Part shown: one piece after another, positions 34,957-42,786 of the stretch
Layout: every line of letters begins with the position of its first letter
Numbering within the stretch: position 1 is the first letter of the stretch
Origin: Streptomyces zhihengii
GTDB lineage: Bacteria; Actinomycetota; Actinomycetes; Streptomycetales; Streptomycetaceae
Direction: 5' to 3'
Length of the DNA: 64,000 bases
Assembly: GCF_016919245.1 (NCBI RefSeq)
Contig: NZ_JAFEJA010000001.1
Span: 3,382,001-3,446,000, forward strand
Position numbers and translations under genes: made by a program
Notes under the pieces: model-generated
What the model saw: the letters and a program-made list of their open reading frames with translations, nothing else
What the model was told of the DNA's origin: nothing
Database searches by the model: none

Positions 34957-35218
34957 GTTCCTGCACGGCTTCCGGCCCGGCCGGCTGATCGCCGGGCTGT
35001 CGGTGCTGACCTGCGCGGCGCTGTACGCGGGCGACGCCGCGGGCGCCTGGCACACGCCCTGGTTCACCGCCCTCCCCGTCGTCCTCGGCGGTCTGTGCCT
35101 GGCCGGGTTCGCGGGGTCCCTGCACTACGGTGTGCGGCGCCGCCGGGCCCGCAGGAAGGCGTCGGCCGAGAACCGGTCGGCACCGGCCAGCACCAGCGGC
35201 AGCCAGGCCATCAGATAG
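34943..35218 (+). CDS. Small two-helix membrane protein
   Basis: 91 residues with two hydrophobic segments (about 15-35 and 41-62), then a basic stretch RRRRARRKAS. The GTG start at 34943 has GGAGG 6 nt upstream and overlaps the end of the toastrack gene by 14 bp, so it is translated with it. The last ~30 codons (35125-35218) run antisense through the 3' end of the convergent DoxX gene, and this C-terminal tail looks less like real protein. No function known. Confidence 0.7.
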   Translation: MSHHEFLHGFRPGRLIAGLSVLTCAALYAGDAAGAWHTPWFTALPVVLGGLCLAGFAGSLHYGVRRRRARRKASAENRSAPASTSGSQAIR

Positions 35219-35646
35219 GCCAGGTCGTTGCCGTAGTAGTACGGGTCGCTCTGCCAGCTCACGGTGAGCCACAGGCTCAGCGAGATCAGCGCGCCGCCGA
35301 GCGCGGCCACCCGGGCCAGCAGCCCGACGAGGGTGCCGATGCCGACGGCCAGTTCACCGAAGGCGATCGCGTAGCCGAAGCCCTCCGGGCTCTTCAGCGC
35401 GAGGTCGACCAGACCGGGCACGGCGGAGCTGTCCCGCACCCCCTCCATCAGCGCGCCGATGGAACCGGGGCCGGACGCCGACATGAACGCGCTGTCGGTC
35501 AGCTTGTCGATGCCCGCGTAGACGAAGGTGATGCCGAGGAACAGCCGCAGCGGAAGCAGGGCGTTCGCCGTGGCCCACGCCTTCCAGCCGCGCGGACCGC
35601 CGCCGGGGACGCCGTCGTCCGATGCCGTCCGGTACGAGTGTGTCAT
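35125..35646 (-). CDS. DoxX-family membrane protein
   Basis: 173 residues. Four helices with the DoxX signature start: LLPLRLFLGITFVYAGIDKL. The later helices are near FGYAIAFGELAVGIGTLVGLL, ALGGALISLSLWLTVSW and LAYLMAWLPLVLAGA. DoxX proteins occur in thiol-stress membrane complexes and quinone-related roles; the exact role here is unknown. ATG 35646 has GGGAA upstream; an in-frame TTG at 35676 is less likely. Its 3' end overlaps the convergent small gene by 94 bp with no terminator between them. Confidence 0.85.
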   Translation of the reverse strand: MTHSYRTASDDGVPGGGPRGWKAWATANALLPLRLFLGITFVYAGIDKLTDSAFMSASGPGSIGALMEGVRDSSAVPGLVDLALKSPEGFGYAIAFGELAVGIGTLVGLLARVAALGGALISLSLWLTVSWQSDPYYYGNDLAYLMAWLPLVLAGADRFSADAFLRARRRRTP

Positions 35647-35786
35647 CGCTGTTCCCGCCTTCAGTCGACCCGTCAACCGACCATACGTACGGGCAGGCGG
35701 CGCCGCTCACCAGGGGTGCGCCACGTTCCGTGACACGGACGGTACAGCCGGGGCGGCCGGGGCAGAAGGGGGCGGCGGCACACGGC

Positions 35787-35821
35787 GACGCCGCCGCTCC
35801 GGGAGTCGGAGCGGCGGCGTC
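35787..35821 (-). terminator. Terminator of guaA
   Basis: A perfect 15-bp inverted repeat (35787-35801 with 35807-35821), 5-nt loop, 24 nt beyond the guaA stop. Confidence 0.85.
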
Positions 35822-35845
35822 GGCGGCACGGGTGCGGGGAGGAGG

Positions 35846-37444
35846 TCACTCCCACTCGATGGTGCCCGGCGGCTTGCTGGTGACGTCCAGCACGACGCGG
35901 TTCACATCGGCCACCTCGTTGGTGATCCGGGTCGAGATGCGGGCCAGCACCTCGTACGGCATCCGCGTCCAGTCCGCGGTCATGGCGTCCTCGGACGAGA
36001 CCGGGCGCAGCACGATCGGGTGGCCGTAGGTGCGGCCGTCGCCCTGGACGCCGACGCTGCGCACATCGGCGAGCAGCACGACCGGGCACTGCCAGATCTC
36101 GCGGTCCAGACCGGCCGCGGTGAGCTCCTCGCGGGCGATGGCGTCGGCCTCCCGCAGCAGGTCCAGGCGCTCGCGGGTGACCTCGCCGACGATCCGGATG
36201 CCGAGGCCGGGGCCGGGGAACGGCTGGCGCTGGACGATCTCGTCGGGCAGGCCGAGCTCCTGGCCGACCATCCGGACCTCGTCCTTGAAGAGCTGGCGCA
36301 GCGGCTCGACGAGCTCGAACTCCAGGTCCTCGGGCAGACCGCCGACGTTGTGGTGGGACTTGATGTTGGCGGTGCCGGTGCCGCCGCCGGACTCGACGAC
36401 GTCCGGGTAGAGGGTGCCCTGCACGAGGAAGGCGACCTGCTCGCCGTCGGCGGCGCCCTCGGCGACGATCTCGGCCTGCGCCTGCTCGAAGACCCGGATG
36501 AACTCACGGCCGATGATCTTGCGCTTGGTCTCCGGGTCGGAGACGCCGGCGAGCGCGGCCAGGAAGCGCTCCTGCGCGTCGACGACCTTGAGGTTGACGC
36601 CGGTGGAGGCGACGAAGTCCTTCTCGACCTGCTCGGTCTCGCCCTTGCGCATCAGACCGTGGTCGACGTACACGCAGGTGAGCTGGGAGCCGATGGCCTT
36701 CTGGACGAGCGCGGCGGCCACCGCGGAGTCGACGCCGCCGGACAGGCCGCAGATGGCGCGCTTGGTGCCGACCTGGGCGCGGATGGCCTCGACCTGCTCC
36801 TCGATGACGTTCCCGGTGGTCCAGGTCGGCTCGATGCCGGCGCCGCGGTAGAGGAAGTGCTCCAGGACCTGCTGGCCGTGGGTGGAGTGCAGAACCTCGG
36901 GGTGGTACTGGACGCCGTAGAGCTTCTTCTCGTCGTTCTCGAACGCGGCGACCGGGACCACGTCGGTGGAGGCGGTGACGGTGAAGCCCTCCGGAGCGGC
37001 GGAGCAGGCGTCGCCGTGCGACATCCACACCGGCTGCTCGGCCGGGGTGCCCTCGAAGAGGGTGGAGCCGGGCTTGCTGACGTGCAGCGGGGTCCGGCCG
37101 TACTCACGGGCGCCGGTGTTGTCGACGGTGCCGCCGAGGGTGGTCGCCATCAGCTGGAAGCCGTAGCACATGCCGAAGACCGGGACACCGGCCTCGAAGA
37201 TCGCGCGGTCGAGGCGCGGGGCGCCCTCCGCGTACACCGACGACGGGCCGCCGGACAGGATGATCGCTCGGGGGTTCCTGGCCAGCATCTCCTCCACGGG
37301 CATCGTGGACGGGACGATCTCGCTGTAGACCCGGGCCTCGCGGACGCGGCGGGCGATGAGCTGTGCGTACTGGGCGCCGAAGTCGACAACGAGGACGGTG
37401 TCCGGGTTGGATGCGGGCGCGGCAGCGGGAGACGCTGATGACAC
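35846..37444 (-). CDS. guaA: GuaA, GMP synthase (glutamine-hydrolysing)
   Basis: 532 residues, full length. It converts XMP to GMP with ammonia from glutamine. The N-terminal class I amidotransferase has GMCYGFQLM (nucleophile Cys) and [11 protein letters not shown] (His and Glu). The PP-loop ATPase has [14 protein letters not shown], and the C-terminal dimerisation domain ends in KPPGTIEWE. The start is GTG 37444 behind GGAAGG. Together with guaB (55602) it completes the IMP-to-GMP branch. Confidence 0.97.
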   Translation of the reverse strand: MSSASPAAAPASNPDTVLVVDFGAQYAQLIARRVREARVYSEIVPSTMPVEEMLARNPRAIILSGGPSSVYAEGAPRLDRAIFEAGVPVFGMCYGFQLMATTLGGTVDNTGAREYGRTPLHVSKPGSTLFEGTPAEQPVWMSHGDACSAAPEGFTVTASTDVVPVAAFENDEKKLYGVQYHPEVLHSTHGQQVLEHFLYRGAGIEPTWTTGNVIEEQVEAIRAQVGTKRAICGLSGGVDSAVAAALVQKAIGSQLTCVYVDHGLMRKGETEQVEKDFVASTGVNLKVVDAQERFLAALAGVSDPETKRKIIGREFIRVFEQAQAEIVAEGAADGEQVAFLVQGTLYPDVVESGGGTGTANIKSHHNVGGLPEDLEFELVEPLRQLFKDEVRMVGQELGLPDEIVQRQPFPGPGLGIRIVGEVTRERLDLLREADAIAREELTAAGLDREIWQCPVVLLADVRSVGVQGDGRTYGHPIVLRPVSSEDAMTADWTRMPYEVLARISTRITNEVADVNRVVLDVTSKPPGTIEWE

Positions 37445-37537
37445 TTGCGGCCTTCCGGCGGTGGGAGTGAGGGTCGGTATCTGTCGATTCTACCGGGGGT
37501 CCCGCGCCCTCTTTTCGTCTCACCATCCGAACCCGCT

Positions 37538-37566
37538 TTGGCCCGCCCCGGGGCCGGGGCCATACT
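37538..37566 (+). promoter_or_regulatory. Promoter giving a leaderless transcript for the chorismate mutase leader peptide
   Basis: TTGGCC (37538-37543), a 17-bp spacer and CATACT (37561-37566) put the start site near 37573, which is the A of the ATG of the 23-codon leader frame. Confidence 0.6.
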
Positions 37567-37572
37567 GACCGC

Positions 37573-37644
37573 ATGCACCAGCAGCTGACCCACGTCTTTA
37601 CCTATGGCACCGGCCCGTCCGGCTGCCATGGTCGTGCTGCCTAG
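37573..37644 (+). CDS. Candidate leader peptide upstream of chorismate mutase
   Basis: A 23-residue frame starting MHQQLTHVFTYG and ending GCHGRAA. It starts exactly at the predicted transcription start and stops at a TAG 21 nt before a strong GC hairpin. It holds one Phe, one Tyr and three His codons. The arrangement promoter, short leaderless frame, hairpin, biosynthetic gene is that of actinobacterial attenuation systems, but the control codons are few, so the regulating signal is uncertain. Confidence 0.55.
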   Translation: MHQQLTHVFTYGTGPSGCHGRAA

Positions 37645-37665
37645 CTTCAGACAGCGACTTCCCAG

Positions 37666-37694
37666 GCGCCCCGGGCCGACAAGGCCCGGGGCGC
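37666..37694 (+). terminator. Attenuator-type hairpin before chorismate mutase
   Basis: A perfect 12-bp stem (37666-37677 with 37683-37694) and 5-nt loop, followed by TTCGGCTTT. It lies between the leader peptide and the gene at 37753, where it would block read-through unless disrupted. Confidence 0.65.
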
Positions 37695-37752
37695 TTCGGC
37701 TTTCCCGGGTCCTGCCGGTCCGGTGCGCCTCCCCGACACAGAGGAGACCCCC

Positions 37753-38037
37753 GTGACCGAGGTAACCGACAGGACCGGCGCCCGCACCGACGGAGCGGCC
37801 CAGCTGATCACCGGCGCCCGTGAGCGCATCGACGCGCTCGACGACCGGATCATCGGCCTGATCCAGGAACGCATGGCGGTCTCGGCCGTCATCCAGGACG
37901 CGCGCATCACCTCCGGCGGACGCCGGGTGAACCTGGCCCGCGAGATGGAGGTCCTCGCCCACTACCGGGACGCCCTCGGCAAGCCGGGCACCTCCCTCGC
38001 GATGACGATGCTGGAGCTGTGCCGCGGCCGCATCTGA
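37753..38037 (+). CDS. Chorismate mutase (AroQ class, monofunctional)
   Basis: 94 residues, the normal size for a stand-alone AroQ enzyme that turns chorismate into prephenate, the first step towards Phe and Tyr. The helix-1 pattern ARERIDALDDRIIGLIQERM and the later RRVNLAREMEVLAHYRD match the family, with Arg, Lys-equivalent and Glu positions of the active site present. The start at GTG 37753 follows GAGGAG. No fused prephenate domain and no signal peptide. Probably regulated by the upstream leader/attenuator. Confidence 0.9.
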   Translation: MTEVTDRTGARTDGAAQLITGARERIDALDDRIIGLIQERMAVSAVIQDARITSGGRRVNLAREMEVLAHYRDALGKPGTSLAMTMLELCRGRI

Positions 38038-38617
38038 CCGGCCCGGCACCGCGGGCGGCCTCGCCGAGGAGGGCCGGGCGGGACGGGACGGCTCGCCCGG
38101 GGACGACCTGGCAGGGCGGGACTGCGGAAGGGACGGCGGGGAGGGCGTACGTCGCGCACCTGCGTTCGGGTGCGCCCTCACCCGTACGGCGCGTGACGTG
38201 CCGGGCCCGTCTTCGTTGATCCGGATGTCCGTGCCAGCCAGGGGCGGGCCCCGCAGGAAAACCACGCGTGGCTCCGCTGGAGCGTGTGGCGCACCGGACG
38301 GTGCGCCGTGGGACCTCGCACCAGCGCGTGACCGGTCGGCAGGGGACAGCAGCCCGGTCACCCCAAGAGCGGTCGGCCCGGGGACGCCCGGCGCCGACCG
38401 CATCGGTCCCTGACCCGAGTCCCCGCTCCCCGCCCCTGCCCCCGAGTCCCGGCGCCGGCGTCCCCGCTCCGCGCGACACCGCACCTGACCAACCGCACCA
38501 GACCATCGGCCGCTTCCGCAGCGTTTCCGGTCCGCCCGGAAGACGGCCCGCCCCTCGCGGCGCCACCCCCCGGCGCCGCGCTGCGGCACCGGCGCTGCCC
38601 TGACGCCGGTGCCGACG

Positions 38618-38650
38618 AAGGGCCCCGCGGCCACTGCCCGCGGGGCCCTT
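38618..38650. terminator. Hairpin terminator in the gene-poor region
   Basis: A perfect 13-bp inverted repeat with a 7-nt loop, about 580 nt downstream of the chorismate mutase stop. No gene clearly ends immediately before it. Confidence 0.6.
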
Positions 38651-38703
38651 CTCCCTGTCCGCTTCGGCCCGCGGCGGCGGCCCGGATCCCCTCCCGCCGG
38701 GAA

Positions 38704-38717
38704 GTGACTCACGTCAC
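38704..38717. promoter_or_regulatory. Candidate Crp-binding site
   Basis: GTGACTCACGTCAC fits the Streptomyces Crp consensus GTG-N6-GNCAC exactly. It is not next to an annotated start codon; the possible target is a small transcript ending at the 38826-38857 hairpin. Confidence 0.4.
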
Positions 38718-38825
38718 ACGCCGAATCGTGTTCCGGAGGACAACCATTCCCACTGGCCACAGGTCATGCATGCGTAACAACGGTTTCCTGGACGCCACGC
38801 GCGCGGGGCCGTACGCAGGCCACAG

Positions 38826-38857
38826 GGCCGCTGCACTCGGAGGGGGGTGCAGCGGCC
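38826..38857. terminator. Hairpin, terminator of the GMC oxidase operon or of a small RNA
   Basis: A perfect 11-bp stem (38826-38836 with 38847-38857), 114 nt beyond the minus-strand oxidase stop. Confidence 0.55.
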
Positions 38858-38970
38858 TTCGTGCGTCCCGGCCACGGAGGCGGCCCGCAGGGCCCCAGAC
38901 CGTCCCCCGGCCCCCGTGGGCCGTCCGCTCCCCCGCGGACCGTTCGCCGGCCACGGCAGCCGGACGGCCG

Positions 38971-40860
38971 TCAGGCCTCCCGCTGCGACGCCTCCCGCGC
39001 GGGCTCCTTCTGCACCGGCTCCGGCAGCGGACTCCCCGCCTGCGCCTGTGCCGCCTTCCTCGGCGGCACGGCCGGCATGCCGAGGAACGGCAGCCGCAGC
39101 GCCCCGAAGGCCTCCGCCGGGACCGCGGGCGTCCGCGGCGTCACCGGCGCCAGCCGCTCGTACACCGTGCCCTGCTCCGGCCGCGGGTCCGCCTCGCCCT
39201 TGTTCGGCCAGAAGGACATCGCCCGCTCCGCCTGCGCGGTGATCGTCAGCGAGGGATTGACGCCGAGGTTGGCGGAGACGGCCGAGCCGTCCACCACCGT
39301 GATCCCCGGGTGCCCGTACAGCCGGTGGTAGGGGTCGATGACACCCGACGCCGCGTCCGCGCCGATCGGGCAGCCGCCGAGGAAGTGCGCGGTCAGCGGG
39401 GTGCCCATCACTTCGCCGATGTTGGAGCCCGGGAAGCCGTTGATCTCCTCGGCGAGCAGCGTCGCGGCGCGCGTGGCCTCGGGGATCTGCGTCGGGTTGG
39501 GCGCGCCGTGGCCCTGGCGGGCGGTGAGCAGGCCCTTGCCGAGGCCCTTCGGCTTGCGGTACGTCGTCAGCGAGTTGTCCAGCGACTGCATGACGAGCCC
39601 GATGATCGTCCGCTCCGACCAGCGCCGGTTGGACAGCGCGCGGACGGCGAGCCAGGGGTGCCGGGCCATGTTGCCGAACCAGCCCGCCACCCGGCCCTTG
39701 ACCCGGTAGGGCACCTGGAGCACGGTCATGCCGCCCATGGCGTTCGAACCCCGCCCGTACCGGACGGGCTCGATGTGGGTGTCGGCGTCCGGGTGGATCG
39801 AGGACGTGATCGCGACCCCGCGGGTGAAGTCGACCTTCTCCGTGCCGTGGCGCCTGCGGTAGCGCCGGTTGTCGGTCTGGGCGCCCACCAGCGCCTCGGA
39901 GTTGGTGCGGGTCAGCTCGCCGAGCCGGGCGGACAGGCGCGGCAGCAGTCCGGTGTCCTTCATCCGGTGCAGCAGGGTCTGCGTCCCGTAGGTGCCGGCC
40001 GCGACGACGACCCGGCGGGCGGTGAACGTCCGGCCCCTGCCCTTGCGGCGCTTGTCGCTGGGCAGGGTGCGCACCGCGAAGCCGCCGCGGCCGTCCTCGG
40101 CGAGCGAGACGACGGAGGTCATCGGGTGGACCTCGGCGCCCGCCTTCTCGGCGAGGTAGAGGTAGTTCTCGTTGAGGGTGTTCTTCGCGCCGTGGCGGCA
40201 CCCGGTCATGCACTCGCCGCACTCGGTGCACGCCTTGCGCGCCGGGCCGGCGCCGCCGAAGTACGGGTCCGCCACCTCCTGGCCGGGCCGGGCCCTCGCC
40301 GCGCCGTCGGCGTCGTCGCCGTCCCCGAAGAAGACGCCGACGGGCGCCATGTGGAAGGAGTCCCCGACGCCCATCGCCTGGGCGGTCGCCTTCAGATGGA
40401 CGTCCGACGGCGTCATCGTCGGGTTCAGCCGGACGCCGAGCATCCGCCGGGCCTGGTCGTAGTACGGCGCCAGCTCGTCCTGCCAGTCCGTGATGTCCTT
40501 CCACTGCGGGTCGTTGAAGAACGGCGCGGGCGGCACGTAGAGGGTGTTGGCGTAGTTGAGCGAACCGCCGCCGACGCCCGCGCCCGCCAGCACCATCACA
40601 TTGCCGAGCAGATGGATGCGCTGGATGCCGAAGAGGCCGAGCGCGGGCGCCCACAGGTAGTTGCGCAGGTCCCAGGAGTTCTTCGGCAGCGACTCGCGGG
40701 TGAAGCGCCGCCCGGCCTCCAGCACACCGACCCGGTAGCCCTTCTCCGACAGCCGCAGGGCGGAGACGGAACCGCCGAAGCCGGAGCCCACGACGAGCAC
40801 GTCGTAGTCGTACGCGTCGTCGTCCGTGTCCTGGTTTCGGGCAGGGGGTACCTCGGACAT
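38971..40860 (-). CDS. GMC-family oxidoreductase, cholesterol-oxidase (ChoD) type
   Basis: 629 residues. FAD-binding Rossmann motif VVGSGFGGSVSALRLSEKGYRV. A Cys cluster, CTECGECMTGCRHGAKNTL, is typical of the ChoD-like branch and may bind iron-sulphur. The late GITVVDGSAVSANLGVNPSLTI is the GMC signature, and the C-terminus is a Pro/Ala/Gln/Glu tail. The open frame runs far upstream through the aldehyde dehydrogenase gene in another frame; the true start is ATG 40860 behind GAGGAG. It follows the aldehyde dehydrogenase by 50 nt on the same strand, so alcohol-to-aldehyde-to-acid oxidation of one substrate is plausible. In mycobacteria choD also lies beside guaB3/guaB; real sterol activity is doubtful there. 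Confidence 0.9.
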   Translation of the reverse strand: MSEVPPARNQDTDDDAYDYDVLVVGSGFGGSVSALRLSEKGYRVGVLEAGRRFTRESLPKNSWDLRNYLWAPALGLFGIQRIHLLGNVMVLAGAGVGGGSLNYANTLYVPPAPFFNDPQWKDITDWQDELAPYYDQARRMLGVRLNPTMTPSDVHLKATAQAMGVGDSFHMAPVGVFFGDGDDADGAARARPGQEVADPYFGGAGPARKACTECGECMTGCRHGAKNTLNENYLYLAEKAGAEVHPMTSVVSLAEDGRGGFAVRTLPSDKRRKGRGRTFTARRVVVAAGTYGTQTLLHRMKDTGLLPRLSARLGELTRTNSEALVGAQTDNRRYRRRHGTEKVDFTRGVAITSSIHPDADTHIEPVRYGRGSNAMGGMTVLQVPYRVKGRVAGWFGNMARHPWLAVRALSNRRWSERTIIGLVMQSLDNSLTTYRKPKGLGKGLLTARQGHGAPNPTQIPEATRAATLLAEEINGFPGSNIGEVMGTPLTAHFLGGCPIGADAASGVIDPYHRLYGHPGITVVDGSAVSANLGVNPSLTITAQAERAMSFWPNKGEADPRPEQGTVYERLAPVTPRTPAVPAEAFGALRLPFLGMPAVPPRKAAQAQAGSPLPEPVQKEPAREASQREA

Positions 40861-40910
40861 GGCTCTCCTCGTCAGATGGGCGGGCACAAGCGGGTGGGAC
40901 CGGGCGCGGT

Positions 40911-42527
40911 TCAGCGCAGGCGCAGGGCCTTCATCGCCTTCAGGCTGAGGCTCATGAGCTTCGCGTACTTCTCGTCGTCCATGCCGAACGACGGTGCCAG
41001 CGGCATCAGCCGCTGCTGGGCGACGGTCTGCGCCTCGGTGTACTTGAGGATTCCCTCGGAGCCGTGGCGCCGGCCGAGGCCGGAGTCCTTCATACCGCCC
41101 ATCGGCGCCTGGACGCTTCCGTAGGCGGGGGCGTAGCCCTCGTTGATGTTGACGGTGCCGGTGCGCAGCTTCGCCGCGACCGCGTGGCCCCGCCTGCCGT
41201 CCTTGGTCCACACGCTCGAATTGAGGCCGTAGGCCGTGGCGTTGGCCAGTTCGACGACCTCGTCCTCGTCGGAGAAGCGGTAGATCGCGACCACGGGCCC
41301 GAAGGTCTCCTCGCCGCAGACCGCCATCGGCGCCTCGACGCCGTCGAGGATGGTGGGCTCGAAGAAGTAGGGGCCGATGTCCGGACGGGCGACGCCGCCC
41401 GCGACGACGGTCGCGCCCTTGGCGACGGCCTCCTCGACGTGCCGGGTGACGGTCTCCAGCTGGCGGGCGCCCACCAGGGAGCCCATGTCGGCGCCGTAGG
41501 CGAGGGAGTTGCCGAGGCGCATCGCCCGGGTGCGGGCGGCGAAGCGGGCGACGAAGTCGTCGGCGACGGACTCGTGCACATAGAGCCGCTCGATGGAGAT
41601 GCAGAGCTGCCCGGCGGAGGAGAAGCAGGCCCGGACGGCTCCGGCGGCGGCCTTCTCCACATCGGCGTCGCGCAGCACCAGCATGGCGTTCTTGCCGCCG
41701 AGTTCGAGGGAGACCCCCACCAGGCGGGCGGCCGCGCCCTGGGCGACCTCGCGGCCGGTGCGGGTGGACCCGGTGAACGAGACGTAGTCGGCGTGCCGCA
41801 CGACCTCCGGTCCGACGACCGGGCCCTCGCCGATGACGACCTGGAACACCTCGGCCGGCAGGCCCGCCTCGATCAGCAGGTCGCGCGCCCACAGGGCGGT
41901 CAGCGCGGTCTCGGTGTCGGGCTTCATGACGACGGCGTTGCCGGAGACGAAGGCGGGCAGCGCGTCGCCGACGGACAGCTCCAGCGGGTAGTTCCAGGGG
42001 GCGATCTGGCCCACGACCCCGCGCGGCTGGCGCAGTTCGGTGGTCTTGGTGAGGACGGGGACGACCCCGGTGTGGTGCTTGGGCCGCAGGTAGGCGGGAG
42101 CCCTGCGGCCGTAGTGGCGGGCCGAGACGGCGACGGCCAGCACTTCCTCGTGGGCGTGCAGCCGCGCCTTGCCCGTCTCCAGCTGGATCAGGTCGAGCAC
42201 CTCGGCCTGGCGCTCCAGCACCAGGTCGTGGAAGCGCAGCAGGACGGCGGCCCGCGCCCGGACCGGCGTGGCCTCCCACACCCGCTGGGCGGCCCGGGCG
42301 CGCCCGAAGGCGGCGGCCACGTCCTCGGGGGTGGACTCGGGCAGGTCCGCCAGCTTCTCGCCGGTGAATGGCGCGTGGTTCACGGTGCGGCCGGAGCCGG
42401 CCACGCCCTTGGTCAGCCGGGCGACCAGATCGGGCGTCACGACGTCGGCGGCGGTCCGCGCGCCGGCGGGAGCCGCGGCGATGGGATTGGTACCGAGGGC
42501 GGTGGCGGTGGCCTGCGTGTCCGTCAT
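40911..42527 (-). CDS. NAD(P)-dependent aldehyde / succinate-semialdehyde dehydrogenase
   Basis: 538 residues. Catalytic Cys in ACFSSAGQLCISIERL, general-base Glu in SLELGGKNAML, cofactor segment SFTGSTRTGREVA, and WNYPLELSVGDALPAFVSGNAVVMKPD upstream. The N-terminal ~40 residues are a low-complexity extension. ATG 42527 has TACCCT 7 nt upstream and no Shine-Dalgarno site, so it is probably leaderless. An 18-bp palindrome lies 42-59 bp upstream. First gene of a pair with the GMC oxidase. The exact aldehyde is unknown; succinate-semialdehyde is the usual annotation. Confidence 0.9.
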   Translation of the reverse strand: MTDTQATATALGTNPIAAAPAGARTAADVVTPDLVARLTKGVAGSGRTVNHAPFTGEKLADLPESTPEDVAAAFGRARAAQRVWEATPVRARAAVLLRFHDLVLERQAEVLDLIQLETGKARLHAHEEVLAVAVSARHYGRRAPAYLRPKHHTGVVPVLTKTTELRQPRGVVGQIAPWNYPLELSVGDALPAFVSGNAVVMKPDTETALTALWARDLLIEAGLPAEVFQVVIGEGPVVGPEVVRHADYVSFTGSTRTGREVAQGAAARLVGVSLELGGKNAMLVLRDADVEKAAAGAVRACFSSAGQLCISIERLYVHESVADDFVARFAARTRAMRLGNSLAYGADMGSLVGARQLETVTRHVEEAVAKGATVVAGGVARPDIGPYFFEPTILDGVEAPMAVCGEETFGPVVAIYRFSDEDEVVELANATAYGLNSSVWTKDGRRGHAVAAKLRTGTVNINEGYAPAYGSVQAPMGGMKDSGLGRRHGSEGILKYTEAQTVAQQRLMPLAPSFGMDDEKYAKLMSLSLKAMKALRLR

Positions 42528-42568
42528 GGGGGCGAGGGTATGCCGCAATCAACGCTTTGGGTACCCGT

Positions 42569-42586
42569 CGGTAACAGCTTTTACCG
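42569..42586. promoter_or_regulatory. Palindromic operator candidate before the ALDH-GMC pair
   Basis: CGGTAACAGCTTTTACCG, with perfect 6-bp arms. It sits just upstream of the -35 zone of the leaderless promoter for the gene starting at 42527, so either an activator or a repressor could use it. Confidence 0.45.
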
Positions 42587-42786
42587 GGCCCTCACCATCG
42601 CGCCAGCGATCACTGGCACATAAGCCCTGATCAGCGGCTTGTCGTCCCCGCACGGCCCGGAGGCCCCACCGCGAACGTGGCGCGGGCGTGGAGAGCGCCC
42701 CGCCTCCCGGGTCGCACGGAACGGGCCGTTCCGCGCGCAGGGGCCGACGGGCGGCCGACTGCGCGGCCGATGGGGCGCCCCGCGGA

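Larger units (their letters stand above)
38038..38970. other. Gene-poor 0.93-kb region with hairpins and a Crp-like site
   Basis: No convincing protein gene. A frame at 38268-38603 is Pro/Arg-rich with poor codon bias. A perfect 13-bp hairpin (38618-38630 with 38638-38650) looks like a terminator for the chorismate mutase transcript. After it comes a GTG-N6-GNCAC site (38704-38717), an AT-richer stretch to about 38790 and another 11-bp hairpin (38826-38836 with 38847-38857), which may end a small RNA or the minus-strand oxidase transcript. Confidence 0.6.

Noticed and set aside
38268..38603. 111-codon plus-strand frame ending just before a terminator
   Set aside because: Pro/Arg-rich, weak third-position GC bias, no domain and no ribosome site; kept only as part of the gene-poor region.
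40861..42552. N-terminal extension joining the GMC oxidase frame to the aldehyde dehydrogenase region (about 1,190 codons in total)
   Set aside because: The upstream part is the ALDH gene read in a wrong frame; the true ATG at 40860 has a good ribosome site and the family start.
42529..42786. Small gene between ALDH and the first kinase
   Set aside because: No frame with coding bias; the region is a promoter zone with a palindrome.
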